NCBI GenBank assembly: GCA_021324615.1
Contig: JAJPIT010000125.1
Span: 1 to 47,363 of the forward strand
Source of the DNA: Terriglobia bacterium
GTDB taxonomy: Bacteria; Acidobacteriota; Terriglobia; Bryobacterales; Bryobacteraceae
Reading direction: 5' to 3'
DNA: 47,363 nt
Shown piece after piece: positions 8,349 to 16,732 of this stretch (position 1 is its first letter; every line of letters starts with the position of its first letter). A model generated the notes under the pieces. That model searched no databases. It saw nothing but the letters and a program-made list of their open reading frames with translations, and was not told the origin of the DNA. A program made the translations under genes and the position numbers.

Positions 8349-10271
8349 ATGACCACGCTGTGCTTTCTCTGGCACATGCATCAGCCGTTCTACAAGGATC
8401 TGTGGACCGGCCAATATAAGCTGCCCTGGACGCGGCTGCACGCGCTCAAGGACTACGCCGGAATGGTGCAAATTCTGGACGAGTTTCCCTCCATCCGGCA
8501 GACCTTCAATCTGGTCCCGTCGATGATCGCGCAGATCGAGGATTACGCCGGCGGCGCCGCCTCCGATCCGTTTCTGGAGGTGGCGGTCGCGCCGGCCGAA
8601 TCGCTCGACGAAGCCCGCCTCCAGTTCATGCGGCGCTATCTGTTTCAGGCCAACGTCCCGCGCATCATTTACCGCTATCCCCGTTACCGCGAGCTGTACG
8701 AGAAGCACGGCCCCTTTTCGCTTCAGGAAACGCGCGACCTTCAGGTGCTGAGCCAGATCGCCTGGTTCGATGAAGACGTGCTGGTGCGCGACGAAGAGCT
8801 GCGCGAGCTGATCCGGAAAGGCCGCGATTTTTCGCCCGAAGACCAGGCGTTGATGGCCCGCAAGCAGCGCGCGCTGTTGCAGCGGGTCCTTCCGGTGTAT
8901 CGCGATTTCGCCTCGCGCGGCCGCATCGAAATTTCCACCACGCCGTTCTATCATCCGATTCTGCCGCTGATCTGCGACACCGACGTCGCCGCCGTCTCCC
9001 ATCCCGGGATCCCGCTGCCGCCGCGATTCCGCTACCCCGAGGATGCCCGCGAGCAGCTTTGCCGGGCCCGGGCGTATGTCCGCGAAAAACTCGGCGCCGA
9101 GCCGGTGGGACTGTGGCCGTCGGAGGGATCGGTATCGGATGAAGCGCTGGCCATCGCCGCCGACTGCGGCTTTCAGTGGGCGGCCAGCGACAACGGCGTG
9201 CTGGCGCGGACGCTCCGCCGCGACGCCGGCCCGGAGGCGACCTACCAGGCCTATCTCTGGCGGCAGCAGGGCCGCGAAATACGGATGCTGTTCCGCGATC
9301 ATTACCTGAGCGATCTGATCGGCTTCGAGTATCAGCGCATGGACGCGGAATCGGCGGCGGCGCACTTTCTTGCTCGCATCCGCGAGAATTCAGCCGGCCG
9401 CGAGGCGCTGGTGCCGATTATTCTCGATGGGGAAAACGCCTGGGAATGGTATGAGGCCAACGGCCGGCCCTTTCTTCGCGCGCTCTATCGCCGGATTGCG
9501 GAGGACCCGGGGTTGGAGGCGGTCACGGTGAGCGAGGCGCTGGCGCGGTTTAAACAGCAGCCGCTCGACTGGATTTTTCCCGGCTCCTGGATCAATGCGA
9601 ACTTCGATATCTGGATCGGCGCCGAAGAGGATAACCGCGCCTGGGAATTGCTGCTGGAGGCTCGCCGCGCCTACGACGGCGCGCACGATGTTTCCGGCGA
9701 AATGCGGCGGCTGGCCTACGAAGAGCTGCTGATCGCCGAAGGCAGCGATTGGAACTGGTGGTATGGTCCCGAACACGGCTCCGACAACCGGCCCGAGTTT
9801 GACCAGCTTTATCGCGATCATTTGTCCAATGTTTATCGCGCCCTGGGAATTGAACCGCCCGAGGCTCTCGAACGCCCGATTCTGAAATCGCAGGAAGGCG
9901 AGTTTCATTCCCCGCCCGCCAATCCGATCCATCCGGTGCTGGATGGCGAGGTCACGTCATTTTTTGAATGGCTCGGCGCGGGCGAGTATCGGCCCGATCC
10001 GCGCGGTGGCGCGATGCACGGCGGAGCGCCGCGCCTGCGCTCGATCTTCTACGGAACCGACGGCCGCGATCTTTTCGTGCGAATCGACGGAGCCTCCGAC
10101 GCGCAGTTCGGAATCGAGTTCGAAAGCGGCGCCCCCGCGGTCGAGGCTGTGCGCGGGCGAATCATCGAGTTACGCGCGCCTCTTGCGAGCCGCAAGTTCC
10201 GCGTCACCATCGCGCGCGAGGGCCTGCCGCCCGCCACCATCCCGGCGGACGGTTGGATGTCGATTCCCTAA
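8349..10271 (+). CDS. Glycoside hydrolase family 57
   Basis: A 640-residue enzyme of the GH57 alpha-amylase/4-alpha-glucanotransferase family, acting on alpha-1,4-glucans. It begins LCFLWHMHQPFYKD, the family's first conserved region. Glu259 in GLWPSEGSVSDEAL is the likely nucleophile and Asp360 in ILDGENAWEWYE the likely acid/base. GSDWNWWYG follows near residue 475. A C-terminal beta-sandwich part (about 530-640) is probably accessory. No signal peptide is present, so it should work on intracellular glycogen-like polymers. The start is the first ATG, 18 bases after the upstream stop, with no Shine-Dalgarno; it is likely co-transcribed. Confidence 0.9.
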   Translation: MTTLCFLWHMHQPFYKDLWTGQYKLPWTRLHALKDYAGMVQILDEFPSIRQTFNLVPSMIAQIEDYAGGAASDPFLEVAVAPAESLDEARLQFMRRYLFQANVPRIIYRYPRYRELYEKHGPFSLQETRDLQVLSQIAWFDEDVLVRDEELRELIRKGRDFSPEDQALMARKQRALLQRVLPVYRDFASRGRIEISTTPFYHPILPLICDTDVAAVSHPGIPLPPRFRYPEDAREQLCRARAYVREKLGAEPVGLWPSEGSVSDEALAIAADCGFQWAASDNGVLARTLRRDAGPEATYQAYLWRQQGREIRMLFRDHYLSDLIGFEYQRMDAESAAAHFLARIRENSAGREALVPIILDGENAWEWYEANGRPFLRALYRRIAEDPGLEAVTVSEALARFKQQPLDWIFPGSWINANFDIWIGAEEDNRAWELLLEARRAYDGAHDVSGEMRRLAYEELLIAEGSDWNWWYGPEHGSDNRPEFDQLYRDHLSNVYRALGIEPPEALERPILKSQEGEFHSPPANPIHPVLDGEVTSFFEWLGAGEYRPDPRGGAMHGGAPRLRSIFYGTDGRDLFVRIDGASDAQFGIEFESGAPAVEAVRGRIIELRAPLASRKFRVTIAREGLPPATIPADGWMSIP

Positions 10272-10286
10272 AGAGCGAGGCGGGCG

Positions 10287-10682
10287 TCAGATTTTGGCAA
10301 ACCAATCAGCCTCGACGGAGAGCTCCTCGGGCGTGCCGCCCGGCAGTTTCCGCGCCTCGATGGGCTCGGGACGAGCCTCGTAGCGATAGCTACTGCGGTC
10401 CAAGTCGAGAAGCTTGCAAGCCTGGCGTTCGCTGTACCGAAACTCGGTCATGACGAACGCCACGTCCCGCCGTGCGCTCACAAGCTCCAGCCGTTTTTTT
10501 GGATCACCGCTTTCAGCGCTTCTTTGTCGAGACTGAGATCGGCGACCATCGTCTTCAACCGCCGGTTCTCGTCCTCGAGCGCCCGCAGAGCCGCGCCTCA
10601 TTGACCTCCAGGCCGCTGTACTTGGCTCGCCAGTTGTACAGCGTCTGGTCGCCTGCTCTTCGCTGAACTTCGTCTTCTTCAT
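10287..10682 (-). pseudogene. IS3-type transposase orfA/orfB, frameshifted and internally deleted
   Basis: The minus-strand frame from 10682 begins MKKTKFSEEQ, the usual start of IS3 OrfA. About 20 codons of the helix-turn-helix are then missing. Another frame resumes DQTLYNWRAKYSGLEVNEAR, and a third gives LRALEDENRRLK then MVADLSLDKEALKAV and a TGA, so at least two frame changes have occurred. OrfB's N-terminus (FRYSERQACKLLDLDRSSYRY) follows, but the whole DDE catalytic core is absent and the frame ends after EELSVEADWFAKI. It reads open as one 140-residue ORF only by accident. It cannot encode an active transposase. Confidence 0.8.
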
Positions 10683-10756
10683 TTCGAAAGCTCCTTTTGC
10701 TGTCTTCAAGGGAGCCTTCCAAACGATGGCTGGAGGAGATTATCGGGAGAAGGTCA
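10287..10756 (-). mobile_element. IS3-family element remnant
   Basis: This stretch covers the decayed orfA/orfB (10287-10682) plus the 5' non-coding end up to 10756. Read on the minus strand, the outer end starts TGACCTTCTCCCGAT, the kind of TGACC-type terminus common in IS3 elements, and AAAGGAG precedes the orfA ATG. I find no matching inverted repeat at the other side near 10270-10290, so that end is lost. The TGACC end abuts an IS256-type transposase fragment exactly, consistent with insertion into it. Confidence 0.6.
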
Positions 10757-10925
10757 CACGAACACTGCCTTCATCGCCTCGCTCACCTCGGTCTAGCTGC
10801 GCTTTTGGGCACATGCACCAGCACGTTGCGATAAAAATGCACCTTGCAGCGCTACCACTGAGCCTTGGGCACCTTCCGCGCCGCGGCCTTCCCGGAGCCA
10901 GGGCGGCCCACAGGCCGGCGCCGAT
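10757..10925 (-). pseudogene. IS256-type transposase fragment
   Basis: On the minus strand the sequence reads KAAARKVPKAQW, an in-frame TAG, RCKVHFYRNVLVHVPKSA, then after a frame change TEVSEAMKAVFV. This matches the WQRC-VHFxRN-VPK-EAMKAVF core of IS256/MULE transposases. A stop and at least one frameshift, with both ends missing, make it a clear relic. It ends exactly where the IS3-type terminus begins. Confidence 0.75.
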
Positions 10926-10936
10926 GTGATGTAATT

Positions 10937-10950
10937 TCTTCTTTAGAAGA
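10937..10950. repeat. Small dyad before the sedolisin start
   Basis: TCTTCT and AGAAGA form perfect 6-bp arms around TT, ending 6 bases before the proposed TTG start of the next gene. It could be an operator or a chance structure left by the insertion sequences. Confidence 0.3.
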
Positions 10951-10956
10951 TCACAC

Positions 10957-13900
10957 TTGAAATACTCCGCTCTTTGTCGTGCCGCCGGAGCTTGTTTGTG
11001 CGCCACGCTGGCCGCCTCCGCCGCGCCGGATCGTATTCACCAGCCGATCGACCCCCGCCGCACGGTGGCCCTTCACGGGCAGGTGCATCCCAACGCCCGC
11101 GCGTCGTTTGACCGCGGCGTGCTGGACCCTTCCTTTGAGATCCGCTACGCGACGATGTTGCTGGCGCCCGCCGCCGGACTCGAATCATTTCTCGCCGAGC
11201 AGCAGAATCCCGCCTCGGCCAACTACCGGCGCTGGCTCACCCCGGAGCAGTTCGCCGACCGGTTCGGCCTCAGCGCCGGCGATATCGCGCAGGTGACCGC
11301 CTGGCTCCAGTCGCAGGGGCTGCGGGTGGAGCGGGTCGCCCGCGGCCGCCATTGGATCGCCTTCAGCGGCACCGCCGCGCGGATGTCCGCCGCGCTGCAC
11401 ACCGAATTTCATCGCTACGTCGTCGGCGGCGAAACGCATTTCGCCAACTCCGGAGATCCCTCCGTGCCGGAGGCGCTTTCGGGCGTCGTCGCCGGTTTCA
11501 CCGGCCTCCACGATTTCCGGCTGCGCCCCGCGGTGTTGAACGCGCGCTACAACTCCGGTTCCTCGCACCTGCTCGCGCCGGAGGACATCGCGGCCATCTA
11601 TGATATTTCCCCCCTGTATCGGGCCGGCATCGACGGATCAGGACAAAAGATCGCGGTTCTGGGGCAGACGGCCGTTGCGCTCTCCGATATCCGCGCCTTC
11701 CGGATGCGGTTCAACCTGCCCGCCAACGATCCCCAGCTTGTTCTGGCCGGGCCGAATCCCGGAGTCAGCCCGCCGGATCTGGTGGAAGCCGATCTGGATC
11801 TGGAATGGTCCGGCGCGATCGCTCCGGCCGCGGCGATTGTCTACGTATATTCCTTCGATGTCGGTTACTCCGCGCAGTTTGCGGTCGATCAGAACCTGGC
11901 GCCGGTGATTACGATGAGCTACGGCGGATGCGAGCTGGCCAACACGCCCGCGCTGCGCACCATCGCGCAGCAGGCCAACGCGCAGGGCATTACCTGGGTC
12001 GCCTCATCGGGCGATCAGGGCGCCAACGCCTGCGATATCGACGCGCCATCGCCGCAAGCTTCCAAGGGATTGACCGCGACGTTTCCCGCCAGCATCCCCG
12101 AAATCACCGCCGTGGGCGCCACCCAGTTGACCGAAGGCAGCGGCAACTACTGGTCGGCGGCCAATGACGCCAATGGCGGCTCGGCTCTCGGCTATATTCC
12201 CGAGGCGGCCTGGAACGGATCGCAACTGCGGCATGAAATCGCGGCCACCGGCGGCGCGGCCAGCGCATTTTTTGCGAAACCCGTATGGCAGAAAGGCGCG
12301 GGCGTTCCCAACGACGGCGCGCGCGACGTGCCCGACGTGGTTTTCGCCGGATCGCCCGATCACGACCCGTATTGGATCACCACCGGCGGCGCGAACATCG
12401 CCGTGGGGGGAACGTCCGCGCCGACTCCCGTATTTGCGGGCGTGGTGGCGCTGCTCAACCACTGGCTGGCCGCCCGCGGGAGCCTGCCGCGGCCCGGCCT
12501 GGGCAACATCAATCCGCTGCTGTACCGGCTGGCGCAGGCCTCCGCCGATGTGTTTCACGACGTCACCGCCGGAGATAATCAAATCCCGTGCGAGCAGGGA
12601 AGTCCGGCATGCGTCAATGGGCTGGCGGGATACGTCGCCGCGCCGGGCTACGACATGGCTTCCGGCCTCGGCTCCCTCGATGTCGCGCGCCTGGCCGCGG
12701 AATGGAACAGCGGAACCGGCAGCACAACTCAACTGAGCGTGAGTCCCACGAACTTCGATTTGAGCGATACGCTTCAACTCACCGCGACCGTTACCGGCGG
12801 CGCGATTCCGCCGACCGGATCGGTCACTTTCATCGCCGGCGACCTCTCGCTGGGCGACGCGCCGCTGGTCTCCGGAACGGCGTCCCTGAGCGTGCCGGGC
12901 GTGCTCGTGGCCGCCTCCACCGGTGCGATTACCGCACTGTACAGCGGCGACGCGGTCTACAACGCCTCGTCGGGAACCGCCACTGCGGCGCTGAATCTGC
13001 CCTCTTCCGGCTCCCTCGTGGTTCCTTCAGTTTCGCCGAACCCGGTGAATCAGAGCGTCAATGAATGGCCCTATACCGTCTCGCTCATCGAAAGGGCGGG
13101 CGTCGCCACCAGGCTCACCGGATTCACCATCAACGGCGTGCCGCAGAATCTGGCCTACTGGTCCTCCACCAACATCCCGGCGAATGGAAAAGTGTCGGCC
13201 TCGCTGGTTGCGTCGGGAATCGCGCCGCCGCTCAACCGCGTGTTTCACTTCACCGGCGCCGACGCCGGGGGCGCCACCTGGACGCGCGACCTCACGGTGC
13301 CGTTTCTCGGGCCCGCCGGTCCGCCGTTCGTGCCGTCGCTTACTCTCACCACGACCTCCGCCGTTACGCGGAATCCGCAAGGCGGGCCGCTGTGCGCCTG
13401 GTCGCAGGAGCTGACGCTTCAGGAAACCAGCGGCTTCCTCTTCCTGCTCACCGGCCTCAGCGCCGGCGGGGTGAATCTGAGCAGTTCCCTACAATCCGTC
13501 TTCGGCACCACCCGCCTTGCGCCCTACTCCGCTCTTCGGGGGCGCATCTGCTGGAGCGAGGCGACTCCCACGGGCGGCGTCAATTATCAAGTCACCGCGG
13601 AAAGCGAGATCGGAACCACGGTCACGGCGAAAGCGGCGTCATCGCTCGTCGCGGCCGCTCCGAACCCGCCCTCGCTGGCGGTGTCGCCCGCCGTGGTCGA
13701 GATGCTCGCCGCGGACTCCTCGGAAGCGGGAAGCGGAACGGCCAGCATCGATTTCAACGGCGCGCCCGCCAACTGGACCGCGGCCATCGTCCCCGCGCGT
13801 GCGGCTGGCTGGCTGAAAATCTCTCCGCTCTCCGGCGCCGGAGCCGCGCAACTGAATCTCACCGCCTCCGGGTCCGGACTCTCCAACGGCGTCTATGACG

Positions 13901-14724
13901 CGACGATCCTCGTTCATTCGCCGGGCGCTTCGCCCGAGGTGGCGGCGATCCGCGTCGTCTTCGTTGTCGGCGCCTCCGGCGAGGTCACCATCGATGGCGT
14001 CTCCAACGCCGCCTCCGGCGGGCCGGTGCTCGCTCCCGGAGCGATGGCCATCGTGCAGGGTTCGAACCTGGCGGCCTCCCGCCAGCAAACCGGAAAACTG
14101 CCCCTGGCGCTCTCGCTCGGGGGCGTGTCGGCGACGGTCAACGGAATCACCGCGCCCTTGTATTCGATCGCGCCGGACACAGTCGCCATCCAGATCCCCT
14201 ATGAGACCGGACTCGGCGACGCCGTGCTCGGAATCAACAATAACGGGCGGATCGCGTCGTACCTGTTCCCGGTGCAAGCGGCCGCGCCCGCGTTTTTCAC
14301 CACCCGCGGCGGCTCGCTTGTGCCCAACGGATCGGCCGAACAGGGCCAAACCATCACCGCCTTTATCACCGGCGAAGGCGACGTCACGCCCTTTCTCGCC
14401 ACCGGCGCCTCGCCCGCCGCGGGCTCTTCGGCGAAGTTTTTGCCGCAGCCGATTCTCAAATACGCCGTCTCCGTCGGCGGCGTCAACGCGCCGATCACCT
14501 TCATCGGAGTCCCGCCCGGCTTGGTCGGAGTGACGCAGATCAATTTCGTGGTTCCGCTTGGCGCGCCCGTGGGAGCTCAGCCGGTGTATATCGGAACCGC
14601 GGCCACTCCGGCGTGGGTTGGAGGCAGCGGTCCGCCCGTTCCCGCCGGACCCTCGGCTGTTCTGAGCTGGACTCCCCAAGCCGCGCCCGCGACACTGAAC
14701 GTTCTGCCCGCCGGAAGCCGGTAA
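10957..14724 (+). CDS. Secreted S53 (sedolisin/kumamolisin-type) protease with C-terminal Ig-like and TIGR03437-like domains
   Basis: A 1255-residue acid serine-carboxyl peptidase. After a signal peptide (residues 1-22) comes the pro-kumamolisin activation domain (about 35-190; NYRRWLTPEQFADRFGLS, ALHTEFHRYVVGG). The catalytic domain (about 200-585) has Glu277 and Asp281 (VEADLDLEW, the E-x3-D pair), Asp353 in SSGDQG and Ser487 in GGTSAP, with a calcium-site region near GYDMASGLGSLD. An Ig-like repeat with PPTGSVTF and ALYSGDAVY follows (about 590-690). The C-terminus from about 1007 (VTIDGVSNAASGG, LAPGAMAIVQGSNLA) is the TIGR03437-type domain of Solibacter-group secreted proteins. The TTG start gives a normal signal peptide. 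Much longer than plain kumamolisins; the extensions probably anchor or target it. Confidence 0.9.
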   Translation: MKYSALCRAAGACLCATLAASAAPDRIHQPIDPRRTVALHGQVHPNARASFDRGVLDPSFEIRYATMLLAPAAGLESFLAEQQNPASANYRRWLTPEQFADRFGLSAGDIAQVTAWLQSQGLRVERVARGRHWIAFSGTAARMSAALHTEFHRYVVGGETHFANSGDPSVPEALSGVVAGFTGLHDFRLRPAVLNARYNSGSSHLLAPEDIAAIYDISPLYRAGIDGSGQKIAVLGQTAVALSDIRAFRMRFNLPANDPQLVLAGPNPGVSPPDLVEADLDLEWSGAIAPAAAIVYVYSFDVGYSAQFAVDQNLAPVITMSYGGCELANTPALRTIAQQANAQGITWVASSGDQGANACDIDAPSPQASKGLTATFPASIPEITAVGATQLTEGSGNYWSAANDANGGSALGYIPEAAWNGSQLRHEIAATGGAASAFFAKPVWQKGAGVPNDGARDVPDVVFAGSPDHDPYWITTGGANIAVGGTSAPTPVFAGVVALLNHWLAARGSLPRPGLGNINPLLYRLAQASADVFHDVTAGDNQIPCEQGSPACVNGLAGYVAAPGYDMASGLGSLDVARLAAEWNSGTGSTTQLSVSPTNFDLSDTLQLTATVTGGAIPPTGSVTFIAGDLSLGDAPLVSGTASLSVPGVLVAASTGAITALYSGDAVYNASSGTATAALNLPSSGSLVVPSVSPNPVNQSVNEWPYTVSLIERAGVATRLTGFTINGVPQNLAYWSSTNIPANGKVSASLVASGIAPPLNRVFHFTGADAGGATWTRDLTVPFLGPAGPPFVPSLTLTTTSAVTRNPQGGPLCAWSQELTLQETSGFLFLLTGLSAGGVNLSSSLQSVFGTTRLAPYSALRGRICWSEATPTGGVNYQVTAESEIGTTVTAKAASSLVAAAPNPPSLAVSPAVVEMLAADSSEAGSGTASIDFNGAPANWTAAIVPARAAGWLKISPLSGAGAAQLNLTASGSGLSNGVYDATILVHSPGASPEVAAIRVVFVVGASGEVTIDGVSNAASGGPVLAPGAMAIVQGSNLAASRQQTGKLPLALSLGGVSATVNGITAPLYSIAPDTVAIQIPYETGLGDAVLGINNNGRIASYLFPVQAAAPAFFTTRGGSLVPNGSAEQGQTITAFITGEGDVTPFLATGASPAAGSSAKFLPQPILKYAVSVGGVNAPITFIGVPPGLVGVTQINFVVPLGAPVGAQPVYIGTAATPAWVGGSGPPVPAGPSAVLSWTPQAAPATLNVLPAGSR

Positions 14725-14734
14725 ACGGCACGGC

Positions 14735-14740
14735 TAAAAT
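14735..14740 (+). promoter_or_regulatory. -10-like box before plsC-type gene
   Basis: TAAAAT lies exactly 6 nt before the ATG, with no Shine-Dalgarno, so a transcript from it would begin at or next to the start codon. No -35 match is seen. Confidence 0.4.
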
Positions 14741-14746
14741 AAACCG

Positions 14747-15463
14747 ATGGCCCTTTTCTGGACCCTGATCTGGGTCGACCCGCTGATCATTCTTTCCACG
14801 ATCTTTTTCGGATCGGTCAGTGTCGCCTTATCTCTGTTCGATAAGAGCGGCCGCGGGATGATCGCCACCGCGCGCCTCTGGGCCAAATCGCTGCTACGCA
14901 TCGCCCGCGTTCGTGTCACGGTTGAAGGACTCGAAAAAATCGATCCGAACGGCGCCTACGTTTTCGCCGCCAATCACCTCAGCTACATGGATACGCCGGT
15001 CGTGCTCGGCAACATTCCGGTGCAGTTCCGTTTTATGGCCAAGAAGGGTCTGTTTCAGATCCCGTTTCTGGGCACGCATCTGATGCAGGCCGGCCATATC
15101 CCGGTGCCGCTTGAGGACGCGCGCGCTTCGGTCAAGACGCTGCACCGCGCCGCGGAAACGATTCGCGATCGCGGCATCTCCATTCTGATTTTCCCGGAAG
15201 GAGGACGTTCCATCACCGGCGCGCTTCAGGAGTTCAAGGAAGGCGCGGCCTACATCGCGATCAAGGCCGGCGTTCCCATCGTTCCCGTCGCGCTGGTGGG
15301 AACCCGGAATATTCTCGCGATGGGATCGGCGACGTTCCATTCCGGTCCGGTGACGGTGCGGATCAGCGCGCCCATCCCGACCGCGGGAATGTCGCTGCGC
15401 GACCGCGCCGCGTTGACCGCGACCGTCCGCGAGCGGATTGTGTTCCTGCTGGGAGGCGAATAA
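14747..15463 (+). CDS. plsC: 1-acyl-sn-glycerol-3-phosphate acyltransferase (PlsC type)
   Basis: A 238-residue membrane-associated acyltransferase that makes phosphatidic acid from lysophosphatidic acid. N-terminal hydrophobic residues 1-35 anchor it. The HX4D catalytic motif is His77-Asp82 (NHLSYMD). The later conserved blocks are FMAKKGLFQIPFLG, FPEGGRS (about 149-155, phosphate binding) and VPIVPVALVGT. Length is typical. It is alone on the plus strand here, facing the aminotransferase. The recommended start is the ATG following a TAAAAT box. Confidence 0.9.
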   Translation: MALFWTLIWVDPLIILSTIFFGSVSVALSLFDKSGRGMIATARLWAKSLLRIARVRVTVEGLEKIDPNGAYVFAANHLSYMDTPVVLGNIPVQFRFMAKKGLFQIPFLGTHLMQAGHIPVPLEDARASVKTLHRAAETIRDRGISILIFPEGGRSITGALQEFKEGAAYIAIKAGVPIVPVALVGTRNILAMGSATFHSGPVTVRISAPIPTAGMSLRDRAALTATVRERIVFLLGGE

Positions 15464-15512
15464 ATGCACTTCGTGGAGCTTGACTCGACGCGGATATGGC
15501 TCTCTGAATAAA

Positions 15513-15536
15513 GAATCGCCCTCGCTATCGCGATTC
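15513..15536 (-). terminator. Intrinsic terminator for the minus-strand run
   Basis: GAATCGC (15513-15519) and GCGATTC (15530-15536) are perfect arms around a 10-nt loop. On the minus strand the stem is followed by TTTATT and overlaps the last codons and stop of the aminotransferase gene. It would end transcripts coming from the pur side. A run of A/T on the other flank may also slow plus-strand readthrough from plsC. Confidence 0.6.
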
Positions 15537-16721
15537 AAAAAACGGCTTCAGGCGCGCCATCGCCTCTTCGAGAATCGGCCGGTCCGAGGCGTAGCAAACC
15601 CGCACATTTCCTTCGCCGCCCGCTCCAAACGCGACCCCCGGCGCCAGCCCCACGCGTGTTTCCATCAACAGCCGCTTGCAGAATTCGAAGGAATCGGTGA
15701 CGCCCTCGACTTTCAGGAAGAGATAGAACGCGCCGTCGGGATTCGGAATCGTCACGCCGGGCAATTTGCTCAGCGCCGCCAGACAAAAATCGCGGTTCTC
15801 CCGCAGCTTGCAGACCATCTGGCGGATGGTGTCCTCGCCCCACAGCAGCGCCGTCTCCGCCGCGCGCTGCGAAAAGCTCGGCGCATTCGAGACGACGTAT
15901 TCGGTCAGTTGCGACGCCTTGCTCACCAGATCCTTGCGCCCCACCAGCCAACCCAGCCGCCATCCCGTCATGCAATACGCCTTGGAAAACGATTGGATCA
16001 CGATCACCGCATCGTCGCGCGTGCATTTCCGCAGGATGGAGGGCGCCGCGCCCGAAGGCTTTCCTTTTTCGGCGGGCTCGGCCAGCCCCGGATAGTAAAT
16101 CCGCTCGTAGACCTCATCCGCCATCAGCCACAACTCATGCCGCCGCGCGAAATCGAGCAGCTTCTCCTGCTCCTGCCCGGTGGCGGTCGTTCCCAGCGGA
16201 TTCGAGGGCGAGGTGTAAATCAGCAGCCGGGTGCGCGGGCTCACCGCCCGCTCCAGCGCGTCGAAGTCGATCGCGTAGCGCCGGCCTTCGAGCACGCACG
16301 GAACCTCGCGCACCGCCGCGTTGCACATCTGAATGATCGCCGACCCGTTGGGCCAGCTCGGCGTGACGACGATTCCCTCGTCGCCCGGATCAAGCACCGC
16401 GCGAATCGCCACGTTCAGGGCCTGCACGCCCGACGCCGTCACCGCGATCTCGGATGAGGGGTCCAGCTCCACGCCGTGCAGCTCGGAATAATACCGGGCC
16501 AGCGCGCGGCGCAGCGACGGCAGCCCCGCATTTTCGGTATAGAACGTGTATCCGTCGGCCATCGCTTTTTGCGCGGCGCGCTTGATGAAGTCGGGAGTCG
16601 GAACGTTGGATTCGCCGAAGTACAGCTTGGAAACGCCCTCCATCGACATGGCCAGCTCGGCGATCTGGCGGATGCGGGATGAGGGGACCGCGAGCGCGGA
16701 GGAGGAAATTTGCGCGGGCAT
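15525..16721 (-). CDS. PLP-dependent class I/II aminotransferase
   Basis: A 398-residue fold-type I aminotransferase of the aspartate/AlaT-like group. It includes ASGVQALNVAIRAVL (cofactor phosphate region), YTSPSNPLGTTAT (the conserved NP), LMADEVYERIYY (Asp that pairs with the pyridine N and Tyr), SFSKAYCMTGWRLGW with PLP Lys247, and a C-terminal Arg region (VRVCYASD) that binds the substrate carboxylate. Substrate cannot be fixed from sequence; aspartate, alanine or aromatic amino acids are possible. It lies 11 bases after the DUF2238 gene on the same strand, so it is probably co-transcribed. A TAAAAT box overlapping that gene's stop, 8 nt upstream of this ATG, might give an extra start. 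Confidence 0.9.
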   Translation of the reverse strand: MPAQISSSALAVPSSRIRQIAELAMSMEGVSKLYFGESNVPTPDFIKRAAQKAMADGYTFYTENAGLPSLRRALARYYSELHGVELDPSSEIAVTASGVQALNVAIRAVLDPGDEGIVVTPSWPNGSAIIQMCNAAVREVPCVLEGRRYAIDFDALERAVSPRTRLLIYTSPSNPLGTTATGQEQEKLLDFARRHELWLMADEVYERIYYPGLAEPAEKGKPSGAAPSILRKCTRDDAVIVIQSFSKAYCMTGWRLGWLVGRKDLVSKASQLTEYVVSNAPSFSQRAAETALLWGEDTIRQMVCKLRENRDFCLAALSKLPGVTIPNPDGAFYLFLKVEGVTDSFEFCKRLLMETRVGLAPGVAFGAGGEGNVRVCYASDRPILEEAMARLKPFFESR

Positions 16722-16732
16722 GAGCTTCTATT

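Noticed and set aside
7104-9365. 753-codon minus-strand open frame across the phosphoesterase and GH57 genes
   Set aside because: It is the complement of two well-supported genes. Such frames arise from GC-rich third positions, and its translation has Arg/Gly/His-rich composition without domains.
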